From the NCBI GenBank assembly GCA_963210315.1, contig OY723295.1:1590501-1654500 (forward strand): 64,000 bases of DNA, in the 5' to 3' direction. This stretch comes from Rhynchopus euleeides. Lineage: Eukaryota > Euglenozoa > Diplonemea > Diplonemida > Diplonemidae. Positions 10,985 to 20,946 of the stretch are shown in pieces. The notes under the pieces were generated by a model. The model saw only the letters and a list, made by a program, of their open reading frames with translations. It searched no databases and was not told the origin of the DNA. The position numbers were made by a program, and so were the translations under genes. Position 1 is the stretch's first letter. The number at the start of each line of letters is the position of its first letter.

Positions 10985-13900
10985 ATGTTCCTCCGTGACG
11001 CGCGCACAGCACACGCCTGCCTGCTGCTACTGCTGCTCGCCCTCACGGGCGACCCCACGCGATGCAGCGAATCCACGGAAGATGAGACGCATGCCGACAT
11101 CCTAGACGAATACGATCCCATGGCCCACGGCATCGACGAAACGTTTGACGACATGGCACTGCACGAGGCGCTGGCGCAGCACACCGAGGACCCGCACGAC
11201 ACCACCACCTCCCACGACACGGCAGGCGCCACACCCGAGCATGACGTGGCGTCACACACAGCAGACATCCACCCCCATGCGGGTGAACAGCCTCCGGACA
11301 GCACAGGGGCCCATGGCGGCCACACGGAGGAGGCTGTCCTGCCTGCAGAGCCTGCGGCAGGTGGGGCTGCGGACGAAGCCCTGCATGCTCAGCAGCAGTC
11401 CGGAGATGCGCCGCTGCCGCAGGGGCACACCGGTGGGGATGCATCGGCAGGAGGGGCGGCTGATGCGCAGCAGGGGGAGGTGCCGCATCCGGGCACAGCC
11501 GAGCATGTGTCAGAAGGCGGCGGTGTGGGGGGTGGTGGGGAGCAGCACGCAGAGGACGCTGCAGACCCGACGAGGCAGCACATCGGTGGCGACGCTGGGG
11601 GGGAGCCTGCTGCGGGTGGCCATGATGGACATGCCGGTGGTGGTGGTGGTGGTGGGGAGGCCGGGCATATTCCTGCAGGGGAGGCGCCAGGTGGCGGGCA
11701 TGTGGGAGATGATGCGGAGCGTGCCGAGGGCGGGCATGTGCCGCCTGGGGGTGATCCCGCAGATGTGCAGGGCTCCGAGCATGCACAGCATGACGGGCAC
11801 CCAGCAGAGGGGCATGTGCCTGTGCCTGGGGGTGTCGAGCACCCTGAGGAGGGGCATGCGGCAGATGGTGGGGAGGTGCATACAGACTACAACGGGGGTG
11901 TGCATGCAGGCACAGAGTACACAGGGCATACGGGGGGCGACGTAGCTCATCCTGAGGAGGAGCACGCAGGTGAGGCGGTTCACGAGGAGCACCACACAGA
12001 GCACACAGGGCATGCAGACCCAGAGGTGCATGAGGCAGAGGTGCACCACGAGGGTGAGGGTGCAGCAGTGACTGATGCCGTGCACCACGCAGCACACCAC
12101 GAGGGTGAGGGTGCGGATGTGCTGCCCGAGACGGGTGGGGATGGCCACCATGATGCACATCAGGAGGACGGCGGGGATGTGGGGGCAGACCACACCGGGC
12201 ATCACACCTCTCCAGACCACGAGCAGCACGCAGGCGACGCGGATGACGCGCATCTCAGTGCAGGGCATGCTGGTGACCAGGGTGGCGAGGGTGCCGAGCA
12301 CTCTGCTGCGGAACACGACGACACGCACACCGAGCACACCTCTGATGACCAGCCACACTACACTGCAGGCCTGAGCATCGAGGAACAGGCGGCGCTGGCT
12401 GCCAGTGGCAATCATGCAGCACACCCCGATTATCACGAGGCAGTGCACGAGCATGCGGAGAACAGCGAGGTCCCAGGGGGTGCGCCTGACCATGCAGACC
12501 ATGCAGCAGAGGGCGGGCATGTGCCACCTGGGGGTGATCCTGCGGATGTGCAGGGCTCCGAGCATGCACAGCATGACGGGCACCCAGCAGAGGGGCATGT
12601 GCCTGTGCCTGGGGGTGTCGAGCACCCTGAGGAGGGGCATGCGGCAGATGGTGTGGAGGCGCACGCAAGCACAGAGGAGGGGGAGGTGCATACAGACTAC
12701 GACGAGGGTGCGCATGCAGGCACAGGGCACACAAGGCATACGGGGGGCGACGCGGCACACCCTGAGGAGGAGCACGCAGACTACAACGGGGGTGCGCATG
12801 GGACAGATCATACGGGGGTTGACGCAGCACATCCCGAGGAGGAGCACGCAGGTGAGGCGGTTCACGAGGAGCACCACACAGAGCACACAGGGCATGCAGA
12901 CCCAGAGGTGCATCACGAGGGCGAGGGTGCAGCAGCGACTGATGCCGTGCACCACGCAGCACACCACGAGGGTGAGGGTGCGACGCATGCTGGCGAGCAG
13001 GATGATGGGTGGGACCCGACGGACGGTGAATTTGACGAGCCGGCGCACCTGCCAGACGTGGCAGACGATCATGCAGACCATGCAGCAGAGGGCGGGCATG
13101 TCCCTCCTGGGGGTGATCCTGCGGATGTGCAGGGCTCCGAGCATGCACAGCATGATGGGCACCCAGCAGAGGGGCATGTGCCTGTGCCTGGGGGTGTCGA
13201 GCACCCTGAGGAGGTGCATGCGGCGGAGGTGCATCCAGGCTATGACGAGGGTGTGCATGCAGGCACAGAGCACACAGAGCACACGGGGGGCGACGCAGCA
13301 CATCCTGAGGAGGAGCACGCAGGTGAGGCGGTTTACGAGGAGCACCACACAGAGCACACAGGGCATGCAGACCCAGAGGTGCATGAGGCAGAGGTGCACC
13401 ACGAGGGTGAGGGTGCAGCAGTGACTGATGCCGTGCACCACGCAGCACACCACGAGGGTGAGGGTGCGGATGTGCTGCCCGAGACGGGCACACAGAGTGG
13501 GGATGGCCACCATGATGCACATCAGGAGGACGGCGGGGATGTGGGGGCAGACCACACCGGGCATCACACCTCTCCAGACCACGAGCAGCACGCAGGCGAC
13601 GCGGATGACGCGCATCTCAGTGCAGGGCATGCTGGTGACCAGGGTGGCGAGGGTGCCGAGCACTCTGCTGCGGAACACGACGACACGCACACCGAGCACA
13701 CCTCTGAGGACCAGCCACACCACACTGCAGAGGCCACCCCTGAGCAGCCGGCCACCGAGGCACCGCAGGGGCAAGAGACAGGGGCACCGCCCCCGGCCCC
13801 TGCACATGCAGAGCTGCATGACGAGCTGCGCCAGATGCGCGAGGAGATGGCGGCCATGAAGGCTGCCCTCGCTGCGAAGGAGCAGGCGCACAGCGAGCGG

Positions 13901-15097
13901 GAGGAGCAGCAGCGCCAGCTGGAGGCGGACAAGGAGCGCCTCTTGCAGCAGCACCAGGAGGAGAAGCGGGCGCTGGAGGCCAAGCTGCGTGCGGAGCAGG
14001 AGGAGCAGGAGCGCCTGGGGAGGGAGCACGAGGAGGAGAAGAAGCGCCTCCAGGAGCAGCACCAGCTGGAGCAGCAGCGCGCGAAAGAAGCTGAGGAGAA
14101 GCGTCGCCGCGAGCAGCAGCAGCAGAAGCAGCAGCAAGAGCAGCAGCAGAAGCAGCAACAGCAAGCTAAGGCACAAACAAAGCTCGGGGACACCCCGCCA
14201 TCTGGGAAGCAGCAGCAGCAGCCAAAGAACACCCAGGCAAGGCCTGAGGGCACGCCCCGCAAGCAGCCCCCGCAGGGCGGGCAGGGGGGTGTGCCTGCAG
14301 GCCAGAAGCAGCAGGGCCGCAAGCCGGGTGACCAGCAGCAGAGGCAGCAGCAGCCGAAGCCAAACCCGCAGCAGCAGCAGCAGCAACGCCAGCCCCCACC
14401 CGCGGGTCAGCAGAAGAAACACCCGCAGCAGCAGACGGGGCGGAAGCCTGCGGAACAGCCCAGGCAGCAGCAGCAGGGCCAGCCGCACCACCGCCAGCCT
14501 CCTGCGAATCAGCAGCAGCGCCAGGAGCAGCGAGGCCCCCCACCCAGCCGGCAGCAGGGTGCGCAGGGCACAGGCGTGGGTGCCGACCCGCGCCATAGGG
14601 CGCAAGGGGGTCACGATGTGCACAGGAGGCACCATGCCGAGGAGCCCGGGGTGGCTGAGGCTGCGGGCACGGAGGAGGAGGCGGGTGCGGGTGCTGCTGC
14701 GCAGGGGTGGGCTGATGGCGTGGCGCAGTTCAGCATCAGCGCAGCGATGTGGGAGAAGTACGCCATGGCCATCGCAGGTGCAGCAGCGGTGCTGTGCGTG
14801 GGGCTGCTGTGGTGCTGCTCCCCTGGCGGTGGGCCGCCAGAGCCCCAGGGGTCCCCCCTGACGCAGCCTTCAGGGTGGAGCCCGCAGGCTAAGCAGGCGC
14901 CCGGGCCTGTGGGGCGTATGAATCCGAACATGCGGCAGCGGCACACCGCACAGCAGCAGCACCCCCACCAGCATCAGCACCACCACCAGCACCAGCAGCA
15001 GCAGCAACATCACGGGCATGGCCCTGCTCGTAATGTTGAGCACTCGGACTTCGACCTGCGGAATCGAGTCTTGCACAGGGTGAACCGCGATATCTGA
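10985..15097 (+). CDS. Large secreted/type I membrane protein, His/Glu/Gly-rich with segmental duplications
   Basis: Single-exon, 1,370 residues. ATG 10985 is chosen because it begins a signal peptide (basic start, then a leucine core LLLLLLALTG, then a cysteine). Residues about 50-930 are a His-, Glu-, Asp- and Gly-rich low-complexity ectodomain built from repeated modules. Residues about 940-1065 are a Glu/Arg/Gln-rich predicted coiled coil, followed by a Gln/Pro-rich stretch. A single membrane segment lies near residues 1258-1278 (AMAIAGAAAVLCVGLLW), and the tail ends in a His/Gln run. The ectodomain could bind divalent metals or protons through its histidines, or act as a mucin-like surface coat; this is inference. 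I recognise no family. The open frame in a repetitive gene indicates selection. Long antisense frames here are shadows of the codon bias. Confidence 0.8.
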   Translation: MFLRDARTAHACLLLLLLALTGDPTRCSESTEDETHADILDEYDPMAHGIDETFDDMALHEALAQHTEDPHDTTTSHDTAGATPEHDVASHTADIHPHAGEQPPDSTGAHGGHTEEAVLPAEPAAGGAADEALHAQQQSGDAPLPQGHTGGDASAGGAADAQQGEVPHPGTAEHVSEGGGVGGGGEQHAEDAADPTRQHIGGDAGGEPAAGGHDGHAGGGGGGGEAGHIPAGEAPGGGHVGDDAERAEGGHVPPGGDPADVQGSEHAQHDGHPAEGHVPVPGGVEHPEEGHAADGGEVHTDYNGGVHAGTEYTGHTGGDVAHPEEEHAGEAVHEEHHTEHTGHADPEVHEAEVHHEGEGAAVTDAVHHAAHHEGEGADVLPETGGDGHHDAHQEDGGDVGADHTGHHTSPDHEQHAGDADDAHLSAGHAGDQGGEGAEHSAAEHDDTHTEHTSDDQPHYTAGLSIEEQAALAASGNHAAHPDYHEAVHEHAENSEVPGGAPDHADHAAEGGHVPPGGDPADVQGSEHAQHDGHPAEGHVPVPGGVEHPEEGHAADGVEAHASTEEGEVHTDYDEGAHAGTGHTRHTGGDAAHPEEEHADYNGGAHGTDHTGVDAAHPEEEHAGEAVHEEHHTEHTGHADPEVHHEGEGAAATDAVHHAAHHEGEGATHAGEQDDGWDPTDGEFDEPAHLPDVADDHADHAAEGGHVPPGGDPADVQGSEHAQHDGHPAEGHVPVPGGVEHPEEVHAAEVHPGYDEGVHAGTEHTEHTGGDAAHPEEEHAGEAVYEEHHTEHTGHADPEVHEAEVHHEGEGAAVTDAVHHAAHHEGEGADVLPETGTQSGDGHHDAHQEDGGDVGADHTGHHTSPDHEQHAGDADDAHLSAGHAGDQGGEGAEHSAAEHDDTHTEHTSEDQPHHTAEATPEQPATEAPQGQETGAPPPAPAHAELHDELRQMREEMAAMKAALAAKEQAHSEREEQQRQLEADKERLLQQHQEEKRALEAKLRAEQEEQERLGREHEEEKKRLQEQHQLEQQRAKEAEEKRRREQQQQKQQQEQQQKQQQQAKAQTKLGDTPPSGKQQQQPKNTQARPEGTPRKQPPQGGQGGVPAGQKQQGRKPGDQQQRQQQPKPNPQQQQQQRQPPPAGQQKKHPQQQTGRKPAEQPRQQQQGQPHHRQPPANQQQRQEQRGPPPSRQQGAQGTGVGADPRHRAQGGHDVHRRHHAEEPGVAEAAGTEEEAGAGAAAQGWADGVAQFSISAAMWEKYAMAIAGAAAVLCVGLLWCCSPGGGPPEPQGSPLTQPSGWSPQAKQAPGPVGRMNPNMRQRHTAQQQHPHQHQHHHQHQQQQQHHGHGPARNVEHSDFDLRNRVLHRVNRDI
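11731..13733 (+). repeat. Segmental in-frame duplications inside the 10985 gene
   Basis: Three module types are reused almost unchanged at the nucleotide level. Module A (encoding GGDPADVQGSEHAQHDGHPA) starts near 11731, 12511 and 13093. Module B (HEEHHTEHTGHADPEVH) lies near 11960-12115, 12845-12985 and 13315-13470. Module C (DGHHDAHQEDGGDVGADHTG onward) is at 12136-12366 and 13498-13728. The A-B-C order is repeated as a ~1.36-kb unit with an inserted partial copy, implying recent unequal exchange. Confidence 0.85.
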
Positions 15098-16029
15098 GGT
15101 GGGGGTGGGTGGGGTGGTGGGGGTAGTTGGGAGAGGGGGGAGGGGGGAGTGTGGCCCCATTTTGTTGTGAGCTTTCTGTACAAAAAAACACAACACCACG
15201 CACCCCCTCCCCCCCCTCCCCCCCCTCCCCGCATCGGTTGTGTTGTCTGCTGCATGAGGCAAAAACCTGGCCCATGTCTTTTTTATGGCAGCCAGCCGGA
15301 GGGAAGCTGGGGGGGGGGGGGATGGTTGGGCGGGGGCCTCAGTGGGACACGGTGGGCCTGTGCAGTAGCCTAGCATTCGCAGTGCCCGGGATTGTCGACG
15401 CCAAGAATAATGGGGGATGGGGGTGGGTGGGGGGGAAAGGGGTGGTGGGTATTCACAATAGGTTGTTCCGGAGGCAATTTAGAGACGGTCTTCGCTACGG
15501 GGTGATCGTCAGTGCATTTTGGTGCATTTCCTGTTGAATTCGCTGAAAACTGATGAAGATTGACGGAGGATAACGACCAGCGAAGATCCCCAAAGGTGTA
15601 TTATGGATTTCGAGAATGAACACATAAAGGGGGGGCGGGCTGTATTGCTCCGTGTTTGCAGAAATGGTGCCCCAGTGCCATGTATCTGTTGTTGATATTT
15701 CGTGCGCTCGCCCCAGTTCGAAGAAGGCGTTAATACGAGGGTGAAAGAGGGGAACCACACCCCACTTCCCTCCCCGCAACGTCCGTCATTGCTGCTGGGG
15801 GTGCAGACCTTCGACACAGAGAGAATGCCCCTCACCTCTCCCTACACCCCACCCTGCACAGCCCCGCACTGTGCCTTTGCACCCTCTTCTCCGCGAATAC
15901 ACCCGATCCATCCACCTATCCATCCAGCCCATCCACCCCAGGTCATATCGACTGCACACGTGTAAGAATAGAAGCAGGTGGGCCAGCCAGAGGTGACAGC
16001 ACGCGCAACACCTGCCTGGGACAAGGACG
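15098..16029. other. Spacer with dispersed repeat B copy 2
   Basis: Contains G-runs (15307-15321), C-runs, the family B block and weak inverted sequences near 15478-15600. A pyrimidine-rich CA/CC tract (15825-15950) precedes the next start codon. No coding exon seen. Confidence 0.6.
15358..15405 (+). repeat. Dispersed repeat family B, copy 2
   Basis: Matches 3824-3870 in GCAGTAGCCTAGC, TTCGCAGTGCC and ATTGTCGACGCCAA. The preceding ~18 bp (GTGGGACACGGTGGGCCT) also resemble the sequence before copy 1, so the true repeat may be longer on its 5' side. Confidence 0.55.
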
Positions 16030-18477
16030 ATGCGGACAACAGGGATGGCGTCATGGTGTGTGATGGCCGTGGCTGCGGGCGCTCTGTGCGTTGGGGGTGT
16101 GGAGACGCAGGGCGAGAAGGCGCGGCCTGACTGGGACTACGACTATGACGTTGTGGATGGGGACGTGCAGGTGGAGCGGACGCGCGACGGGAAGGGCCTC
16201 GGGGCCACGCCGCTGACGAGCAGGGCGCAGCTGTTCCCCGTCGGGCGGCCTGTGAACTACTTTGTGGCGTACCCGATCAACAGCAACGACCGCCGTATTT
16301 CCGCGGCGGTGCGGGACTGGGAGTCGAAGACGTGCATCCGGTTCAACAAGTGCTGGTCGGAGGGGTCGTGCCCGCGCCCGTACATCCGCTTCACGCAGGG
16401 CCAGGGGTGCAGCTCCCCGATCGGGCGGCGCGGGCAGGGTGTGAACTCGGTGTCGATTGCGAGGAACTGCGACCTCGGGGCAACGGTGCATGAGATAGGC
16501 CACAGCCTTGGTCTGTGGGGGTTAAAGCCGCCTGACGCCTGCACGTGGCGCCCCTGCTAATCCCCTCGCATTGCACTGCGCGGGGGGTGAACAGAGTCAA
16601 CGGTGGGGTGGTTACCTCGGTGCTGAAATGCCTTGTGCATGGAGCCGGAATAGCCGGGGTGGTGACCTGGTCTATGAAGGGGGAACCCTGAGCCCAAAGA
16701 ACCGAGATCCCAAGACCTCCAATGGGGGCCGGGCGCCCCTCGTCCTGTGTCCTCCACGGCGACCCCCTGCGCGGGCTTCCGGGCCGGAGTAGCCCGCCTC
16801 CCTTCTGTCATAGACGGAGGTCAGACCACCGCAGTTGCGTCTCTGTTTCACACAGTGTAACGTACAGGTGGGAGTGGCCCTAGTACGTTCGGGACGCGTA
16901 TAGGACTCGCACTACGTGGGGGGACGGGATGAACGTCCGAAAAGGTTGGAAAAACGTAGGAGTGCATTACACACAATGTCTTCCCATGGGTAAAGACTAG
17001 CTAGTTACCCTCACTCCGCGTGGGATCCGGAAACCCTTCTTGAGCCACCGGGTCTCCTCACACTTTAGGGGGTGGCGCCCCAGGTTGCTAACCAGCGGCA
17101 GGTTTTTGCAGAGACCTAAGGGTGTCTCTTTTCCTCACCGCAGACAACCGTGTGTGGGAATCGTGTGTAGCCACTGTTTGGGTTCAGTGTCTGGGCATGC
17201 GTGGCGCTGGGCCCACTGGTCGTCACCTTTGCCGCTCGCCACGTAAAGTTGAATAAGGCCACAGCCTTGGTCTGTCACATGAACAGAACCGCAAGGACCG
17301 CGACAGCTTTGTGCGCATCGACCGGTCGCAGATCCACCGCGGGATGGAGTACAACTTCAACAAGATCGGGCGGAACGGGCGCGACATGGGGAAGTACGAC
17401 TACGGCTCCATCATGCACTACGGGGCGTACGGGTTCGCCATCGGGCGCCGCCCCGTGATCACGGCCCCGGCGCCGATCGGGCAGCGCCGGGGGCTGAGCG
17501 CAGGGGATGTGGCCGCCATCGACTTCATGTACAACGGGTGCTCCACGTCCTTCACGCGCCCGCGGTGCCTGGCGTCGGTGGACGCGGCGGTGACGCACAC
17601 GGTGCAGCCGTCGCGCACCTTTGCGGTCGACTTCAACGCGGTGTACGACCCGTCGCGGTCGATGCGCGTGTCGTACGGTGGGACGACCGCCCCGTCGGGG
17701 CAGATGCGCTTCATGATGCGCGACGGGACGGCGCTGCGCGACACGGGGGTTGCGGGGGTGCAGTTTGTCCCGACGTACGCGATGGCGGGGCAGACCTACA
17801 CCCTGAGTGCCACATTCACGGGGTCGGGCGGGTCGACGGCAACATGCTCTGTGCGTGTGCGCGTGGCTGGGAACGGCCCTGCGCCTGGCCCTGCACCTCG
17901 CCCTGTGCCTGTGCCGGGTCCGCGCCCACCGTCACCGCCGACGGGCGGGCGCTGCCAGCTGGTGTCCATCGGGTTCAACACGGCAGAGGAGCTGCGGTCG
18001 GCAGGGTCGCACGTGGCAGTCAGCACTCGCACGAAGCGGTGGGGCGTGGGGTCGATGATGATCCGGTGGGCGCACCGGACGTCGAGCTTCAACGTCGGGT
18101 CGATGCAGCCGTCGCGCTTCAGCGTGTACACGCGTGTGGAGTCTGGGGACGCACAGCTGAGGATGCGTCTCTACGCACCCGGCGGGCAGGCGGTGAACGT
18201 GCTGCACGCGGTGCACTCGGTTGCGTACTTCAACACGTTTGACGGGCGCTCGTGGAGCGCGTGGGGCGGGAACCGCGCGCAGGTTGTCAGGCGCTCCACC
18301 TTCCAGAATGTTGTGGTGGCGTTCGACTGGCGCAACCGCCGTTTCAGCCTCAGCGTGGACGGGATGTCTGTGGGTTCCGGTAACCTGCCGCGCGGGTACG
18401 CTGCCGTGAGCCGTGTGGAGTTTTACGTGGGAAAAGTGGCCCCCGTGTATGTGGATGGGATGCAGCTGCAGTGCTGA
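16030..18477 (+). CDS. Secreted astacin-type zinc metalloprotease, zinc site split by an insertion
   Basis: Astacins (M12A) are secreted or surface endopeptidases with an HExxHxxGxxHE zinc motif and a downstream Met-turn. ATG 16030 starts a signal peptide (hydrophobic ~residues 6-25) and a short acidic pro-region. The catalytic domain starts near VNYFVAYPI and includes TCIRF. HEIGHSLGL is encoded up to about 16514; the remainder (SHEQNRKDRD) resumes near 17272 after a 759-bp insertion that contains in-frame stops. Removing exactly one 759-bp unit restores the full motif in frame. The Met-turn is SIMHYG. After the protease come an Ig/PKD-like beta domain (about 17560-17870), a Pro/Gly linker (GPAPGPAPRPVPVPGP) and a C-terminal lectin/LamG-like beta-sandwich. 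Mature length would be about 560 residues. It is functional only if the insertion is spliced; otherwise it is a pseudogene. Confidence 0.85.
16497..17275 (+). other. 759-bp intron-like insertion flanked by 20-bp direct repeats
   Basis: AGGCCACAGCCTTGGTCTGT occurs at 16497-16516 and again at 17256-17275. Excision anywhere in register removes 759 bp and restores the protease motif. No register gives GT-AG; one gives GC-AG, without the GTATG signature of the other introns. The insert has stop codons in frame. An 8-bp inverted pair near the ends (ACGTGGCG 16543-16550, CGCCACGT 17237-17244) and internal stems (for example AACGTAC/GTACGTT near 16860-16894) suggest a folded RNA. No ORF for a transposase or maturase was seen. 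It could be a nonconventional intron or a recent mobile insertion with its target duplication. Confidence 0.75.
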
Positions 18478-19140
18478 GCAGCTCAGCTGAACGGCTGGCT
18501 GGGGAGCTTCTTTCTATCATCCATTATTGCATTTTGCCTTTGCCTTTAACCCAACCTTTGCCTTCACTTGCAAGTTGCTCTGTCTGCAAGCGGGGGTGCT
18601 TTGAGATATGAATGGGGTCCCTGGAAACTAAAAGGACAGTGAAGCTTACAGCCCTGGCGGGTTGTGGCTGCACGACCCCACAACGAGAATGCGGGGTAAT
18701 CAACCAGTTCCATTGGCAGCTTTTACCTGCCTGTCCCATTCTGCCTGCCGGTATGCTGTCCGCACGTAGCTGTGTGTTCAGCTGTTGTGTCTGATGTGTC
18801 TGCACTGCCAGCAGAGCGCACACAGGGCTGGCGCTTCTTGTGGCCTTGTGGCTGCAAGAGGGTGCTCACTCGAGAATGCGTTGCTGCTGAAGTGAAGACC
18901 TTCTGCACGAGTTTTCTTATTGCCGAAGAAGCGAGTGTCCCTCCTCCCTCCTTCCCTGCACCCCCTGCTGCCCTTGAGCTGGATCTCTGCGCTAGACGAG
19001 AGCTCTGGGCCAGGCCCCGCCTGCAGTGTCACATTTACAATACTACACGTACACCCACCCCGTACAGATTACAAACCGGAACCAGGTTGACAAGGACACC
19101 CAAAGGAGACCAAGGGGTCACGCACGGACACACACACACG
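18478..19140. other. Spacer and probable 5' leader of the dioxygenase gene
   Basis: No domain-bearing exon. The dioxygenase frame is open upstream to about 18772, but that part looks like non-coding sequence (Cys/Thr/Pro-rich, with pyrimidine tracts near 18930-18970), so translation probably starts at 19141. Confidence 0.55.
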
Positions 19141-20946
19141 ATGACACAGGTCAGCCTGGAGGCATTTGTGCGCACGGTGGTAGGCCCACTGTGGTACCTG
19201 TGGCGTGCGGTGTACCTTGAAGACGGGGCACGGTCCATCCGCGGGCTGGTGTACATCCTGCTGGCCACAACCTTCCTGCAGGAGTCGCAGCTGTTCGACT
19301 TCACCAGCGACGAGGAGCTGCGCAGCGTGGAGTGCAGTGAGGCGGACTTCAAGTACCGGATGGCGGACGGGACGTGCAACCACAAGGAGCTGACGAAGAT
19401 GGGGGCGAAGGGGACGCGCTTTGGGCGGAACGTGCGGTCGACGTGGGAGACGACGACGCCGCCGCACAACTACCTGTGGGAGCCGCGGCCGGAGGAGGCG
19501 GCGAAGCTGATGGCGTCGTCCGACAACAAGCGGGAGGCGATCCCGTCGCTGAACCTGTTCTTCGGGGCGTGGATACAGTTCCAGACGCACGACTGGTTCA
19601 ACCACGAGAAGGACGCGGAGGCGGCGCCGTACGTGCTGAAGACGCGGGCCCCGGATGCCGCGGAGACCGGGGAGACGTTCCCGCTGCAGCGGACGAAGCG
19701 GGACGCGGACGGGTACATGCGCACGTCTGTGACGCACTGGTGGGACATGTCGCAGGTGTACGGGTCGGACCGGGCAACGCAGGAGTCGCTGCGGTCCTTC
19801 GTGGACGGGAGGCTGCTGTTCGGGGACAACGGGCTGCTGCCCCGGGACAACGCGACGGGGGTGGCGGCGACCGGGTTCACCGACAACCTGTGGAGCGGGC
19901 TGGAGGCGCTGCACACGCTGTACGCGAAGGAGCACAACTGGATCTGCGGGGAGCTGAAGGCGCGGAACCCGGGGTGGGACGACGAGAAGCTGTTCCAGAC
20001 GGCGCGGCTGATCAACGCGGCGCAGAACGCGCTCATCCACACGGAGGAGTGGACGGCGATCCTGCTGCAGAACAAGCCTGTGACGATGGCGCTGCGGATC
20101 GGGACGCGCGGGGTGACGACGATGAAGAAGCAGTTCAAGGAGAACTTCAAGCTGTTCGACCGGATCGCCCTGTCCATCTTCGAGCACCTCCCGTTCCCCG
20201 GGGCGGACGGGATCGGGGACAAGGTGACCCTGGCAGGGGACGCCGCCTTCTCGCAGACGGAGGACTTTGCGAGCGTGTACCGGATGCACGCGCTGCTGCC
20301 CGACAACATGACGGTGGGCGGGGAGACGGACAGCCTGCTGAGCCACACCTTTGCGGCCGGGCGGGACAAGGTGGAGCAGCACGGGGTGGAGGAGGTGATC
20401 CTGGGGATGGCAAAGATGAACACGCACAAGCTGTCGCTGCACAACTTCCCGCAGTCGCTGTCGAACCTGAAGGTGGGGGTGAACAACGTGCTGGACATGG
20501 CGGCCATCGACATCTTCCGCGACCGTGAGCGCGGTGTCCCGAAGTTCAACGACTTCCGCGAGGGGCTGGGGCTGGAGCGCTTTACGTCGTTCGAGGCGGT
20601 GAACCCGAAGCCGGAGGTGGCAGCGGAGCTGCGCGCCATGTACGCAACGGTGGACGACATCGACCTGCAGGTGGGGATGGCGGCGGAGGAGCCGCGCCCG
20701 GACGGGTTCGCCATCAGCGAGACCGCCTTCTTCATCTTCCTGACGCAGACGACGCGCCGCCTGCACGCCGACCGGTTCTTCCAGGAGGACTTCAACGCGG
20801 AGACCTACACCCAGTGGGGGCTGGACCACGTGTGGTCTGCGAAGTTCAAGTCTCTGTTTGAGCGCCACTACCCGGACACTGTGTCTGCGTTCCCTACTGG
20901 GGAGTTCCCACTGAAGGGGAGTGCGTTCCTGTTCAAGCAGGACTAG
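19141..20946 (+). CDS. DOX: Fatty acid alpha-dioxygenase (heme peroxidase-cyclooxygenase superfamily)
   Basis: Alpha-dioxygenases oxidise fatty acids at C2 to 2-hydroperoxy acids, starting alpha-oxidation and oxylipin synthesis. This single-exon gene encodes 601 residues, close to plant alpha-DOX length. The distal heme-pocket motif is QFQTHDWFNH (His150), followed by the conserved HTEEWT block (His300). TEDFASVYRMHALLPD gives the radical-forming Tyr380 and proximal His383 in the Y-x-x-H spacing shared with cyclooxygenases. SETAFFIFLTQTTRRLHADRFF near the C-terminus carries the conserved arginine pair. There is no signal peptide; the N-terminal region has only moderately hydrophobic helices. 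ATG 19141 follows a CA-rich leader. The tail lacks an SKL-type peroxisomal signal (ends FKQD). The assignment to alpha-DOX rather than peroxinectin or COX rests on these linked motifs and is strong. Confidence 0.92.
   Translation: MTQVSLEAFVRTVVGPLWYLWRAVYLEDGARSIRGLVYILLATTFLQESQLFDFTSDEELRSVECSEADFKYRMADGTCNHKELTKMGAKGTRFGRNVRSTWETTTPPHNYLWEPRPEEAAKLMASSDNKREAIPSLNLFFGAWIQFQTHDWFNHEKDAEAAPYVLKTRAPDAAETGETFPLQRTKRDADGYMRTSVTHWWDMSQVYGSDRATQESLRSFVDGRLLFGDNGLLPRDNATGVAATGFTDNLWSGLEALHTLYAKEHNWICGELKARNPGWDDEKLFQTARLINAAQNALIHTEEWTAILLQNKPVTMALRIGTRGVTTMKKQFKENFKLFDRIALSIFEHLPFPGADGIGDKVTLAGDAAFSQTEDFASVYRMHALLPDNMTVGGETDSLLSHTFAAGRDKVEQHGVEEVILGMAKMNTHKLSLHNFPQSLSNLKVGVNNVLDMAAIDIFRDRERGVPKFNDFREGLGLERFTSFEAVNPKPEVAAELRAMYATVDDIDLQVGMAAEEPRPDGFAISETAFFIFLTQTTRRLHADRFFQEDFNAETYTQWGLDHVWSAKFKSLFERHYPDTVSAFPTGEFPLKGSAFLFKQD

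Noticed and set aside
11510..14635. Long - strand frame of about 1,040 codons opposite the His/Glu-rich gene
   Set aside because: It mirrors the repetitive, GC-skewed codons of the + gene and reads as Leu/Cys/Arg/His repeats with no domain. The + frame has a signal peptide and a membrane segment.
15478..15600. Second foldback element resembling 3603-3711
   Set aside because: Only about 8 bp (TCTTCGCT and AGCGAAGA) pair well; arms diverge beyond that, so I do not call it.
16497..17275. Group I or group II intron as explanation for the astacin insertion
   Set aside because: No group II domain V-like hairpin or GUGYG start, and no register gives the U...G ends of a group I intron. No maturase frame. 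Kept only as an unexplained insertion.
18772..19140. Upstream extension of the dioxygenase frame
   Set aside because: Composition is non-coding and the extension begins at a non-ATG codon; ATG 19141 fits alpha-DOX N-termini.
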